Below, in pieces: positions 1 through 11,247 of a stretch of DNA of 64,000 nucleotides (its first letter is position 1; each line of letters starts with the position of its first letter). The DNA is from Primula veris (taxonomy: Eukaryota > Streptophyta > Magnoliopsida > Ericales > Primulaceae): assembly GCA_963682055.1 (NCBI GenBank), contig OY821741.1, positions 21,584,711-21,648,710 on the forward strand. Reading direction: 5' to 3'. The position numbers were made by a program, and so were the translations under genes. A model generated the notes under the pieces. The model searched no databases. It saw nothing but the letters and a program-made list of their open reading frames with translations, and was not told the DNA's origin.

Positions 1-1237
1 ATCTCTGTCTCTTGTCCATTTACTTTTGTAAGGTTTTGTTGTTTATACTTTAAGAACTTCTTCTCTCTGTTGTTTCTTTTTCTGCGTCTTCTTTGCCCAG
101 TATTATTTAAATATGTAGGTCCAAATACCCATTTCAATGTTCCACCAGACTCTACTTCTGGGAATATTATTCTTGGCTGGGTGTTTCATTTTGATTAAGT
201 GTTGCATTTTGCAATCTGTTCACTTATCCCTTTTTATTTCTTAAATGAACCTCGAAAAATGAATTTTTAAAAAGAAGAAAGCTGAATAGGATACCCAAAA
301 GCAATTCATTCGGAAATTTGCTCTTCCTGCAATCAACATTCTCAATGATTCTGAAAGGTAAGAAAAACACAGCTCAATCCTAGTTCACAAAAAAAAAAAT
401 CATGTTTAAGCAAAAGCCCACGTATTCATAGCTTGTTTTGCTCAGTTTTAAATTTATTCTGTAAATTTAGCTGAGTTCATTTCTAATTCTATCTTAAGAT
501 ATTAAGAACTTCTACGTTGAATAAAATCAATTCTAATTTTATTGTTATGGTGATCTTTTTATCAAGGCAAAAAATGTCACAATACATTTCTAACTTTAAG
601 ACCTTAACACCTTCCTTTTACCTTTCGATGCTTAAACCCCATTTTCCCTGTCTCTAGTTCTCACTTCGGTTCATCTTTACCAATTTGGCAAATTGTATTG
701 ACATCTACTTCAAATTACAAAGGACTATTAAACTATTGTTCAGCACCCTTAATTGTAATTGTGGTTCTCTTTTATTTCTTTCAAAGTGTGCTTTGGCCCA
801 CTGGATGGTGGTTCGATTAATCATAATTATAGTTGCTGACTTTGTATGATTTGCTGGTTGCTTTTATAATCTTGCTTCTTAAGATGTGACTCAACTACTA
901 ATTAAGTAAACCATAAAAATACCTTATAATCTTGGATGCTAAAAGTCATAGTTTTTAACAACTATCATAAATTGCTGACTTCTCCCCCTTCCCTATCGTC
1001 AAGATAGACCCAAGCTACGAAGGATCTGGCCAAATACACTTGCCCCATAATTTTGACCAGATTATAATTTAGATATTTTAGAGAACCCAATAGTTTGAAT
1101 AAGCTAAAATGTAATAAAGACGTAAATATTGGGTGATTATCTTCCGATGTATTAATGACTATATAAACTATCAGGAGTATGTAATTTATGCGACCGCTGT
1201 AATATATTGCGCAATAAGCTTGCAATATCTATTTCAG
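1..1237 (+). other. Upstream intron sequence of the APS kinase gene
   Basis: AT-rich sequence with no coding segment that I can recognise. The first visible exon starts at 1238 straight after a consensus acceptor (ATTTCAG), and it begins inside the P-loop motif. The preceding exon, which should encode the rest of the P-loop and the N-terminus, therefore lies before the window. I searched this stretch for that exon on the plus strand and did not see it. Inference: this is one long intron, or the gene has lost its 5' part. Confidence 0.6.
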
Positions 1238-2804
1238 GGAAAAGTACGCTAGCTGGGTCACTAGATAGAGAATTACACTCAAGGGGAAAACTATCTTATA
1301 TACTGGATGGTGATAACTTAAGGCATGGTTTAAATAAGAATCTTGGCTTCAGTCCTGAAGACCGAACTGAAAACATTCGCAGGGTTGGTAAGTATATTCC
1401 TGCTTGGTTCACTATAATTATTTTCTTCAAAGCATAGTTTCCCAGATTCTGGATAATCTTTGAGGGTTGACTATTTCTCTTTATACGTTCACCTGTTACA
1501 AGATACTAGCTTTTTCTTATGTTTTAACCAACTGCCTTGGTGCAACTCACAAGCCCGTGCCAGGCATAGTCGTATTTTTCTTAAAAATAGTTATATTGTT
1601 TTCTTAAAAGATAAAAATCATAGAAATGCCTTGTGTATAGTGTTTGGATAACACGTTAAGCTTGTTTATGGTTATTTTTGGGAATCCTTTTGGTTTAATA
1701 TGGGTGGAATACTTTTAATGGATGGTTTTCTTAGCTATTCTGAGTTGTCCTATTTCACATAATGCGTCTTTTTACATTTTCGGATAGATGACCACTGCAT
1801 TTTTTTTAAGGTATATCATATTAGTATTGAATTAGGTCAGTATCTTAAAATGACAATTTTTATCAACTCATTATGTAGACTTTAACAAATGCTTGTATAT
1901 TTAGGGGAAGTTGCAAAGCTCTTTTCAGATTCGGGATTAATCTGCATTGCCAGTTTGATATCTCCTTATCGAAAAGACCGTGATGCTTGTCGTGCGATGT
2001 TGCCTGATGGTAATTTTGTCGAGGTAAATATTCTTGAGATATATGATTTACACATTTGATCTGGATTTCTTCTTGGTTCCCGGTAATAAATAGGTTAATG
2101 ATATTGACAGGTTTTTATGAACATGCCGCTTGAGGTGTGTGAAGGAAGAGATCCAAAAGGTCTTTACAAGCTTGCAAGAGCTGGAAAGATTAAAGGTAGG
2201 TTTTTTTTAGAAATTATGCATCATGTTCTTGTTTTTTTGGTGGGCTATATTTGTGAAGGTCATTGAGTTTGACATGATTAGGCTACTAAAGTAATAAACT
2301 ATGTTTACTTTCCCAAAGAATGCTTACTGAAGAGATTGAACAACAACCTATTTTGACATATAAACTCTGTAACAAGGATTGATGGTTATGAAAATGAACC
2401 TAGAAGTCGAAATTACCCTACACATTCAGTAACTCCCTAACTTACAAGTACTTAAGATTCTGATAAATGATGCTTAAGTCTAATGTCTCACGAGTTTGAT
2501 GGGAAACTATCTGCTTTTCAAACTTCGTTATGATTTTCAGGTTTTACTGGGATAGATGACCCGTACGAACCTCCTCTAAACTGTGAGGTGTGTAGATTTT
2601 TTCATGTTATGTCCATTATTTTTTTTACTTTTAAGCACAACATCAATTTCAAAATTCAATAAATTTAGCCTTTCATGTTGCCCTTTGGAACTCTATTATA
2701 TTCAGATCGAGATTGTTCAGAAGAGTGGGATATGCCCGACACCCTGTGACATGGCAGGGCAAGTTGCTTCTTACTTGGACGACAAGGGATATTTGACAGC
2801 TTAA
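1238..2804 (+). CDS. APK: Adenylyl-sulfate (APS) kinase, 3' five exons
   Basis: The enzyme phosphorylates adenosine 5'-phosphosulfate with ATP to make PAPS, the sulfate donor for sulfation; plant forms are mostly plastidial, some cytosolic. Five exons fit GT-AG rules and keep frame: 1238-1387, 1905-2023, 2111-2195, 2541-2587 and 2706-2804 (TAA at 2802). The first begins with the end of the P-loop (GKST). Then come [10 protein letters not shown], the conserved [13 protein letters not shown] stretch, [32 protein letters not shown] and the C-terminal MAGQVASYL. These are diagnostic of APS kinase. The exons encode about 166 residues, the usual length of the core after the P-loop, and no frame is broken. 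The start, any transit peptide and the first P-loop residues lie outside the window. A possible AATAAA polyadenylation signal occurs near 3341. Whether the gene is active cannot be judged without its 5' end. Confidence 0.93.
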
Positions 2805-3429
2805 TTGACCATTACCTGCGTATCAGTTAGCAATCCTTAAAATGTTAGTTTGGTATACAATTATAGGTTTAAATCTCTATACAGTTGAAAAGGAAAAATA
2901 TAGGTAAACCAATGGCCTTGAGGGATTTGTTTGACTGTAACTTTAAGCAATCGCAGCTTGGCTTTTAGGCTGTTAAACCAAATGATCTACTTTTTATGCA
3001 AAAGATGAAGTCAGTAGAGCATTAAAGTTGCAACAAACGAGCCTTCAAAACTACACATGTTTGCTTAGTTGAGTTCTTTGGTAAAAGAAATTAGGCTGTA
3101 GCCCTTGTGAGAACTGTGGTGCTAAAATATGTGCCATCATTTTACTGGACCTTAATAGATTATTGGAGATATCTTTCTTTTTTTTTTCAATTCCGGTGTT
3201 ATTTTCGTTTTGCAACTAATGTAAATTGAAGATGGTTATCTTACCTAGCATTGACTAAACCGAATATGTTCATCCGCTATCTATAGATATCCCAAACATG
3301 ACCTTGTTGTAGTAATATAATGCACATGTAACTTTTTCAATAAAACTAGATTATAGTGTTTTTATTGTGACCAACCCGAATATGTTCATCTACTGTCTAT
3401 AGATTAAAAGTTTAAGCAGCGGAAAAGTA
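2805..3429. other. 3' flank of the APS kinase gene
   Basis: No gene seen. It contains the probable 3' UTR and one short direct duplication: a stretch of about 38 bp around 3246-3284 (core CCGAATATGTTCATC) recurs with a few changes at 3366-3404. Confidence 0.5.
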
Positions 3430-4517
3430 CCAATGAATCGGAGATCGGTATCTTTTAAAACTATTAATTTAACACTTGATATCACTTTTAAAATACTTGT
3501 TACAAATCAGTAACACTTGTCAATATATACCAAGTCTAACACATTTACATAAACCAAACACATTTGCCCCATTAAAGTTTGACCAAGATCATTGACCGGT
3601 CTCCGACGTTGACTGTCGGCGTTAACCGTTGACCGAATTTTTTTAAAAAAAACTCAAAAAAAAAAAATACAGAAACATTATTTAAAAAATATTAAAAAAT
3701 TATAAAATTTGGACAAAAATTAAAAAAATCTAAAAAAAATCCAAAAACTTGTATTTTTTACAAAAATCAAATCTAATACACGTTTTTGACCAAGACTAAG
3801 ACCATTGACCGGTCTCCGACGTTGACCGAAAAATAAAAAAATAGAAAAATTCCAGAAAATTTATTAAAAAAATAGAAAAACTCCAGAAAAATTAAAAAAA
3901 TTGGAAAATATTCTATAAAAAAAACCAAATATTTAATTTTTTTTACAAAAATTCAAAAAAATATTTTTTTTACAAAAATCCAAAAACATTTTTTTTGACA
4001 ATTTAATACAATTTTTTTGGATAATCTAGTATAAATTTTTTAACAATCTAATGCAATTTTTTTGCACAATCTAAAACAAAATTTGTACAATCTAATGCAA
4101 TTTATTTGACAATTTAATACAAACATTTTGACAACCTAATACAATTTTTTTTGACAATCTAATACGGTTTTTTTACAATCTAATACACATTTTTTGACAA
4201 TCTAATACGAAATTTTTGACAACTAATACAAAATTTTTTGAAAATATAATATAATTTTTTTACAATTTAATAGACAATTTTATACAAATTTTTTTAACAA
4301 TCTAATACAATTTTTTTTAAAATGTAATACGATTTTTTTTGATAATCTAATAGAAAATCTAATTTGTTTGGTAATTTAATACAAAATTGTTGACAATTTA
4401 ATACAATTCTTTTTGACGATCTAATACAATTCTTTTTGACAATCTAATACAATTTTTTTTGACAATCTAATACAACATTTTTGACAATCTAATACAATTC
4501 TTTTGATAATCTAATAC
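3430..4517 (+). repeat. AT-rich repeat with ~22-bp tandem array (left inverted copy)
   Basis: From about 3985 to 4515 a degenerate unit of about 22 bp with the core GACAATCTAATACAA plus a T-run is repeated more than twenty times. Before it lies an A-rich stretch holding two copies of a GC-richer motif (GACCGGTCTCCGACGTTGAC at about 3596 and 3809). The same components in reverse complement and reverse order are found at 26100-27360, so the two blocks are inverted relative to each other. Family unknown; no coding sequence. Confidence 0.8.
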
Positions 4518-4659
4518 TGTTGTAGGATATTATTGGACTATTGAGCTTGGATTTTATGGGTTTTAGTTGGGCCCAAGTGGGCGTGTAACCCTACCCCTCT
4601 ATCTATATATAAAGAAGGTTCTCTCTTTATACATATAGCTAATAATTGTATTTACAACA
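4518..4659 (+). repeat. Probable short LTR of a copia-type element
   Basis: A 142-bp segment begins TGTTGTAGGATATT and ends TTTACAACA, so it has the TG...CA ends and matching TGTTG/CAACA termini expected of an LTR. It contains a TATA-like run (CTATATATAAAGAAGG near 4602). It is followed at once by CGTTATCAGCAC, a sequence I recall directly after short LTRs of plant copia elements. The partner LTR is not present, because the element is cut off at 7647. Confidence 0.55.
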
Positions 4660-7647
4660 CGTTATCAGCACTGCTCTCGGAGATTGGAGTACTATAATTC
4701 TGGGTATTATATCAATAAACCTTGAGGTTTATCTGGATTTTTTTAGCTTTTTGCTATATCGACATTCATCAACATACTGTGTGTAAGTTACCGAATTCAA
4801 AACTTAATTTATTCCATATATGTGATCGCACGTATTATTTTATGGATAACTGAAGCATGATAAATATACCAAAGTATATAATTCATGTGTATTAGAATTT
4901 GTTACTTGTATACATCATGCGTGACTTCATATATTTTTTTTCATGGTCAATAAAATTGTATGTTAAAGAAACCTATAGCTTATATGCTACTGGTTTTTGT
5001 GTTTATGAACTTATAAGATACAGAAAATTTGATTTGTGTATAGTAAAATTCTTTTTTCTTATAAACAAAATCAGTAAAAGACAAATAATCGATTTGTAAA
5101 TCGAAATCATATAATTATAAAATATGTATTAATCTGTCGGATTAAATCTGTAACAAACTGAAAGGTATAGTACTTATTTTAATTTTCTGAAAGATGTAAA
5201 CTGTTCTGTTAATTACTCAATGACTAAACTGAAACTTGTCTGAAATTCTGGATTGTATATGTAATAACGCTGTAAAAGAGAATTAATTTACTGAAATTAC
5301 ACGGGTGGTTCCTGTATTATTGCTTATGCGAAAAACAGTATGTATGTGTTATAAAAAATGCAATATTCGGTTAAGATTCACCCACATGCATAAATTATAT
5401 TTATTAAAAGGCAAGTGAATAAAAATTATATGTTAACTAAACAGATTGATGTGTTTCCATATAAATTTAGTCCATTCTATTGCATGTTGTAATTATCATG
5501 AATAAAATCTTCACATATGGCAGTTTAATAATAATAATTAGATCTTCCTAGTATAAATTGTGATATATTATGTGCTGATTGATGATAATTAGTAAATCTC
5601 AGAAATAACAACATCTATATATTTTATTTACTGCCATGTACACATATTTATAATATAATAATTTGCGAAATCATATTTTTTCACATTTAAGTTGGAAAAA
5701 TTATGAACATTCCCCAACTAGACTCACCTATTTGGATACGATGTCTAAGAAAGATATAGGCGAAAGTCGATATCCTAATGAGGTCGTGTTTTAAGTGGCA
5801 TTCGTGCCTTCCACCCTCACTGTCTTTCCTGGTCGTGTTCAATTAGAGCTACCGAAAGGGGTTGACTAAATAATAATTTCCCCGAGTGTGTTTATATAGT
5901 GATATATGTTTCGTCGAATTGGTGTCTCAGTATCGACCTGTCGTTCGATCAATGAGAACCAATTCACATGAGAAGCAAAACTAGTATTTTCGAACCTGTC
6001 GTTTCAAAACAAAATTTGTGCTTGTGCAAACAATAAACATATAAACCGATCGTTTTATATGATAACTAATCTAGAACTCCCAACAAATGTTGGATGCCAT
6101 CTATGATGAGTAAAATCGCAAAGTATACTTGCGAAATGACTGTTTAGACGTGAATGTTATTCCGTCACCACATGTTAGTCACCCTGATGTGTGAAAATGT
6201 GATGCCCAATTTTTTTTTGGATGTCATCTTTGATGAGTAAAACATGGGTTTGTTGTTATTCAAAAGATGAAGACTAAGGCGTCGATTTTATTCCGCCGCC
6301 ACATTTGAGATGTGATGAAGTCTATGGTCAACAAATGTCTCAAATTGACATATTGGGGCGATCTTTCACCAAAATACTACCTTGGAAATTGTATTTTATA
6401 AGCAGTATCGTGAATTTTTTTTCACCATGTTCCTTATCGTCCATATGTTTGTGGATGAGAAAATACCCCGATGAGCAGTTTTAATCCTATTGGGTCAATG
6501 GCAAATTGTTTGCCTGATATTAATGCTCTTCGTGGATATTTTTTTCCACGAATCGAGAACCGAGACAAGTGTTATTTGTCTCGAACACAATCGTCAAAAT
6601 CGAAGACCTGTGGGTCCAAGACAGTCCTTGAAATGAACAATATGACTCGTTGTCCCAAAGCAAGAGACAATGCTCATTGAGCCAATTCTATGCTATATAA
6701 ATGACAAAGGTCATGCCCGACTAATATTTTCATAGTTCACAACTATTATAAGGGTGTAAAAGTCGTAGCTAATGTGGTTAAAGCTAATTGAAAGGGAACT
6801 CTTGCCCCCGATTTTGTGGCTCAAATGAGTTTGGTACCTTTCTTTATTGATTTTGATAAATCATTGAGCCGATTTGTGCTCATCTGGATTATGTTTTTCC
6901 ATTTGGATTATGATTTTTCCATTTGGACATACTTTTGGATTATGGCTTGTCTGTTTATGAAATTTCTCGAAATAATTTAAAGTGTTTTGAGTAAATTTAT
7001 TTGACAAATGTGACCAAACTTTAAATTATGAAATTTTAGGTAATACTTGTAGGGTAGTTGATTTTGTGGAAATAGTGGGTAACAGTGTACCACATAATTT
7101 CACCAACTATTGCCTAAAAGAGTACTCATTGACAACGAATCTGGACCTGTCATTCCAAATTGAAATCTTTGGTAAAACCAAATTGATTTGTCAAATATGA
7201 GGCCTTATACTCATGTAGGTCCTTCCGTACCTTGTTGAGTTATAAAATATTCGAGAAAACCAGTGTTATCTGGTAATAGCTCATGAAAAAATTGAAATTT
7301 CTTTACATAGCCTCCACTCAATACGACCAAAAAAGTATTTTAGAGGAGTTGAATTTTTTTTCAAGTGGTTGCTACCACATTTTTTAAATTATTTAAAGTT
7401 ACCTTATCATTTCGCGTATCGTTGATTGATAAATCATTTATATGCTAAGATATGATTGTCTGTACTATCATTCACCTGTCGTCGATTGATAAGAGCATTT
7501 TGATATTGTGGCATCGACCGGATGAGATATTCCCGGATCAAAAGACGATAGCTGATTTATAATCGCATTGCATTTGGATTCTCTTTGAGGATATATTTCG
7601 TGATTGATCCGAAATTCATCCCATTAATGCTCATTCTGAAAGACAAG
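4660..7647 (+). pseudogene. Decayed Ty1/copia internal region, truncated
   Basis: Most of this stretch has no open frame, and no host gene is visible. The best coding trace is at about 7505-7560. There, with frameshifts, it reads like the copia GAG-pre-integrase motif: an LWH start, then a P-G-S-K-like segment, in the order usual before the copia integrase. Together with the LTR-like start at 4518 this suggests a plus-strand copia element lacking everything after the integrase start. It ends where the Tat LTR begins at 7648. A gag frame could not be traced. The 69-codon frame at 6471-6680 shows nothing recognisable. Confidence 0.45.
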
Positions 7648-8219
7648 TGATAAAGCATTAACTTTGATCAGGTAAGTTATGCTTCTCAACAATAATGATA
7701 TATATTAACGATGTGAAATATTGGACGAGATATTGTTCTTTTTTTATTGATCGGTCGATATCGTTGATCGGGATTACAGTTTTTTATTATACTTATGCTC
7801 GGTCTAGTAACTTGATCTTAGCAACGGTCTTTAACTTAGTCTTGGTGCTCGGTCTTTGACTTTGACTTCTTTCGGTGTACTTTATAGTGAGATAAGCTCT
7901 GAAAAGTCTGTCTTGTATTTTCTTTTGCGCTGAGAGGTAAGATCCTTTTTCTAGTACTGATATTTGACTATTTATAGGCGTCCGTGCACCACATGATGTT
8001 GACAAGTGTCAATCTCATCTGTCAACTCATGGGCCTTTTAACTGTTGGGCCTCTATTAATTGGGTTTGGATGCTAATGGATATTTACCCTTATCTTTAAT
8101 TAGGAAGAAGACCATTATACCTCGGGTCCTATTATAATTGCGTTGGTTACCCGTTAATAATGCATGGGCCGATTCGTACCCGAATACATATATTCGGGTT
8201 TAATTTTTATGTTCTATCA
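7648..8219 (-). repeat. LTR of Tat element copy 1
   Basis: The 572-bp LTR reads on the minus strand from TGATAGAACA to GCTTTATCA, with TGATA/TATCA terminal inverted bases. Directly inside it on the minus strand is the purine-rich AGTTAGGGAGCATT, a plausible polypurine tract, so this is the 3' LTR. It matches 50648-51222. Confidence 0.8.
7969..7976 (-). promoter_or_regulatory. TATA box of the Tat LTR (minus strand)
   Basis: CCTATAAATAG on the minus strand, conserved at 50971-50978 in copy 2 and lying inside the LTR. It fits the U3 promoter for gag-pol. AATAAA-type signals follow it on the minus strand nearer the LTR end. Confidence 0.6.
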
Positions 8220-8430
8220 AATGCTCCCTAACTTCTTCGGTATGGTTTTCATGGCGAGGGAGTCATGTTTGGTCTTATATGGACGTTGTCTCGGCCTTGC
8301 TGTTCTCGATATTTTATCGAGCAGTGTGATCGATTTGCACCGTTTCCCTTACGGCCATTAATTGCATTGGGAAGTGCAAGCATGATATCTTGTTTCGAGG
8401 AGACTCTTGATCTTCCCCCTATCTGTCCAT

Positions 8431-8438
8431 TATAAAAG
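8431..8438 (+). promoter_or_regulatory. TATA box of antisense frame a (copy 1)
   Basis: TATAAAAG, 58 bp before the ATG at 8489. The same box is at 51435-51441 in copy 2, at about the same distance. Confidence 0.55.
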
Positions 8439-8488
8439 GGACTCCGTATTACTTCCGTTTCATACCTTGCTACTTCTCTTGTAACACC

Positions 8489-8830
8489 ATGGCTTCTTCT
8501 AATGGATCTAGCAGAGACAACTTCTCTGAATATCTTGCCTATCTGGATGGTGAGGTCAGGAAGGCTCGTGTCCTGAAGAGGAGGTTTGCCTTCTTTGCGA
8601 GGGAAGCTTTTAGGGTACCTGACTTAGAGGAAAGGGTGGCTGCTTTGGACGCAGCCCACCATGTGGCTTTGGTTGACCGGGATTGGGCTCTCGACCGGGT
8701 CAAAAGACTTGAGGCTTCTCGGGAAAGGCATAAGGCATCCAAGAGGGCTTACAAGTTGGCCCTAAAGGAATTGCACGCTCGGTCCAGGAAAGGGCCGGAT
8801 GGCGGTGAAGCGGGTTCCTCCGCTAATTAG
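8489..8830 (+). CDS. Tat antisense frame a: 113-aa coiled-coil protein (copy 1)
   Basis: An open frame of 113 residues starting MASSNGSS, antisense to the retrotransposon's gag-pol. After a Ser/Gly/Asn-rich start, almost the whole protein is charged, with heptad-like Leu/Ala spacing (for example LEERVAALDAAH and LDRVKRLEASRERH) and a basic C-terminal half. That predicts a helical coiled coil; I recognise no catalytic motif. It is preceded by a TATA box at 8431 and followed near 8900 by AATAAA. The homologous frame at 51499-51840 has the same length and start with scattered substitutions, so the frame has stayed open in two diverged copies. Function unknown. A chance frame is unlikely given the double conservation, but expression is unproven. 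Confidence 0.65.
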   Translation: MASSNGSSRDNFSEYLAYLDGEVRKARVLKRRFAFFAREAFRVPDLEERVAALDAAHHVALVDRDWALDRVKRLEASRERHKASKRAYKLALKELHARSRKGPDGGEAGSSAN

Positions 8831-9258
8831 TTTATTTTTTGTAATTTTTTTGCTATTTATTTGCGGTTGTATTGCCCCTATGTAATAGAATTTCTGAACT
8901 TTAATAAAATCTTCCCTTATTCTCATCCTCTATCTGTTGTTTGTTTTTCAATCGTATTTTACCTCCACTGTATTTCTTCTTACCACGTGTTTTGTGGTGC
9001 TATCGTGGATTTTCTTGAGCCATGTTCACAAATCTTATCCAATATTTTCGAAAAGATTGACTTTGTGCACGCTTTGTCTTTTCCAATATTTTTAAAACCG
9101 TTGCACTTCCCTAGAGTGACACGTGTGTAATGGATTTCCCCATATTTATCTTTTTCAAATATTGGTACGAATCCAAGAGTCTCTTTGATCAGATGCGTCT
9201 CTTAGAACCTTTTGGCAAACGGTTGCGATTCCCCACCTTATGCCTCTTTTAATCCATC

Positions 9259-9266
9259 TATAAATA
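9259..9266 (+). promoter_or_regulatory. TATA box of antisense frame b (copy 1)
   Basis: CTATAAATACC, 96 bp before the ATG at 9355 and conserved at 52276-52283 in copy 2. Confidence 0.5.
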
Positions 9267-9354
9267 CCATTTTTTGGCATGTTTTTCTTCATTATCTCTC
9301 CATCTTTCTTCTTCTTGCTATATATTTTTATTCTGTAAAATTGATGCTTTCAAC

Positions 9355-9657
9355 ATGTCTGCCCCTTTTACCAAGTCAGCCCTGGCCTTACAAGTGGAGG
9401 TTTTTGAGGCTTCTTATGGTAACGGTCAGAGGATGCTACGTGATCCTGAGGGAGAGTTGCAGATAATGCGATATCACCATACTGAGATGGTGAGGGAATT
9501 GACCTGATTGAGTGTCGAGTTGGACTATTGCAGGCGTGCTCACTAGGCTTTAGTCGAGGAAAACAACATGCTTCGGGGGAATCCTTCCCTTCAAGATATT
9601 GTAAGCCTGGTCGGGCCCTCTCACCGATACCGATCAACTTCGCCCGGGCCATCCTAG
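9355..9657 (+). pseudogene. Tat antisense frame b, broken by two stops (copy 1)
   Basis: Starts MSAPFTKSALALQVE and reads as a short helical, charged protein. The frame is interrupted by TGA at 9505-9507 and TAG at 9544-9546, and would otherwise run to TAG at 9655-9657 (100 codons). In copy 2 both of these positions are sense codons (TGG and CAG), but a different stop occurs ten codons after the second. The tail conserved beyond all the stops (SLVGPSHRYR) argues that the intact ancestral protein was about 100 residues. Function unknown. Downstream, AATGAAAT near 9731 may serve as a polyadenylation signal. Confidence 0.6.
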
Positions 9658-9974
9658 TTTCCTTTTTTCTTTTCATTTTAAATGTGTTGTCCTCCGATGT
9701 AATAATTTTCAATATCACTCATCCTTATTAATGAAATGAATGTTTATTCATTTTCATGTTTGTTTTTGTACTTGCTGTTCTTTATTTATTTACTGCTTTT
9801 CCTTCTGTCATTTGTTATATTTGTTGTTTGTATTTTTTTTTTGGGTTGTCAGATCATCGAATATTTCGTTTGCTTCTCTTTTTACGTGCCCATGTGATAT
9901 ATGTACCACGAGTCTGTCAGTCAAAGATGCCTGCTCCCATGTATTGTCAGTGCTTTGTTGCATTATCTATGCTC

Positions 9975-9982
9975 TATAAATA
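9975..9982 (+). promoter_or_regulatory. TATA box of antisense frame c (copy 1)
   Basis: CTATAAATACC about 139 bp before the usable ATG at 10114; the same box is at 52975-52982 in copy 2. Confidence 0.5.
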
Positions 9983-10113
9983 CCCTTCAATCTCTCTTTA
10001 TCCTTCATCCTCTCCCTCATCTTGTATAAGCTTATTGTATTTCTTTCTCTCTCATCTTCCTTTCCGCTTTTCTCTGTTAATCATATTATCCTACAAGACT
10101 GTCGGAGTCATGG

Positions 10114-10569
10114 ATGAGATACCATGCCCGGATAAAGGATTTGGATGCTGAGGTGGCTCAGATCCGTCACCGTATGGCCAAACTTGAGATGGAGTATAGG
10201 AACCTGGCCCTAAGCCTGCATGACTCCTATCTCGAGGAGACTATCAAATGGACTGAAATTTCTGCCCTGAGTCTCCAGCTCGATCAGTTGTTGTTGTAGA
10301 GGAGTCAGTTGGCGAGCTCTTGGTATGAGGCCGAGGAGATTTGGGAACAAGCTCAGGAATATTTTGACAATGGTGCTCAGGGCCTTGCCAGTGTAACGGC
10401 CGAAAATGCTCGGCTTAGAGACCATATCACGGCCCTTACTAGGGAGAAAGAGTCTTTGGCCGTTATCAACTCCTCGTTTCGAGCTCGGTTAGCTCGCTTT
10501 GATCACGTGTCTCCTCGAGAGCCTTTCTCTCGGTCGGGCAGTTCGGCTTTCCCGCCCCCTGGTTCTTGA
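10114..10569 (+). pseudogene. Tat antisense frame c, coiled-coil protein with one stop (copy 1)
   Basis: From the ATG at 10114 the frame runs to a stop at 10567-10569 with one internal TAG at 10297-10299. The product would be about 150 residues, strongly heptad-like (for example IKDLDAEVAQIRHRMAKLE and ENARLRDHITALTREKE) with a Ser/Pro-rich tail. Compared with copy 2 (53068-53544), copy 1 lacks 11 bp after the original ATG, so translation would have to use the internal ATG. Copy 2 is open across the copy 1 stop but has its own stop elsewhere. No recognised domain. It sits between frames b and d in the same order in both copies. Confidence 0.6.
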
Positions 10570-10800
10570 ATTGATTTTGCTTGCTTCTTTTAATCTGTTA
10601 TATTTTCCTTTTGTTTTATTTCTTATCCTATGCGGTTGAACCGTTGGGCTCCCTTGTAATTTGTGCGTTCTCGTAATTCGTAATTTCTTTTAAATTTGAA
10701 TTGTTGCATCGCTTCGTACTTTGTGCCTTTTCGTATTTTGTGATTTCTTTTAAAATTCGAACCGTTCGCACCGCTTGGTACTTTGTGCCTTCTGACTCCC

Positions 10801-10808
10801 TATAAATG
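10801..10808 (+). promoter_or_regulatory. TATA box of antisense frame d (copy 1)
   Basis: CCTATAAATGC, 90 bp before the ATG at 10891; the counterpart is at 53771 in copy 2. Confidence 0.5.
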
Positions 10809-10890
10809 CTCCCTATTGTTTGTGTTTCATTAACCCCTTTCTCTTTCTTGTTTTATATCTCTTGTTTCTTCTAATCCGCTGCTTCTTGAG

Positions 10891-11247
10891 ATGGCTCCCA
10901 TCACCAGATCTGCTGCCAAGAGAAGTGCCCTTCTTGAGAACGAGCCTACTTATAGGTTGCCTCTTCCTCCTGTTTTTGAGGATTTGACTCCGCTTGAGTT
11001 CAAAGAGATCGAGGTCAAGTGGCTGAAGGTGGAGCTCAAATGTTCTGAGACTGAATGCAGGAGGCTCAGGCAGTCTTGGGAAAGAGAGAAGGCTGCTCGT
11101 TACGAAGCCGAGGAGAAGTGCAAATCTCAGGCTTGTGTTTTACGACAAGCAGAGGTTGGTATCTCTCGCATAATAAGGGAGAAGGAGCGTCTTGAGGAGC
11201 TGTTGGTGAAGAAGGCTGCAGATGTGGGTGGTGGTTCTAAGGTTTAG
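10891..11247 (+). CDS. Tat antisense frame d: 118-aa coiled-coil protein (copy 1)
   Basis: An open frame of 118 residues beginning MAPITRSAAKRSALLENEP. The N-terminus is basic, a short Pro-rich segment follows, and from about residue 35 to the end it is a charged heptad-like helix (for example EIEVKWLKVELKCSETE and EKERLEELLVKKAADV) with three Cys in the helix. It is open in both copies (53864-54220 in copy 2). It is preceded by a TATA box and followed near 11330 by AATAAAAG. No enzyme motif is visible. The basic start plus coiled coil could suit a nucleic-acid-binding or assembly role, but that is speculation. Confidence 0.65.
   Translation: MAPITRSAAKRSALLENEPTYRLPLPPVFEDLTPLEFKEIEVKWLKVELKCSETECRRLRQSWEREKAARYEAEEKCKSQACVLRQAEVGISRIIREKERLEELLVKKAADVGGGSKV

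Noticed and set aside
965..1225. 86-codon minus-strand frame in the APS kinase intron
   Set aside because: AT-rich, no domain, lies in an intron; shadow.
1460..1651. 63-codon plus-strand frame between APS kinase exons
   Set aside because: Lies wholly in the intron between 1387 and 1905; no homology to the enzyme.
3985..4515. CRISPR-like array of regularly spaced repeats
   Set aside because: Units are contiguous and degenerate with no unique spacers, and the genome is a plant; ordinary tandem repeat.
6471..6680. 69-codon frame in the decayed copia region
   Set aside because: No recognisable gag or zinc-knuckle pattern; probably fortuitous.
8539..8742. 67-codon minus-strand frame opposite antisense frame a
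   Set aside because: Shadow of the plus-strand coiled-coil frame, which has better context (TATA box, conservation of start and stop).
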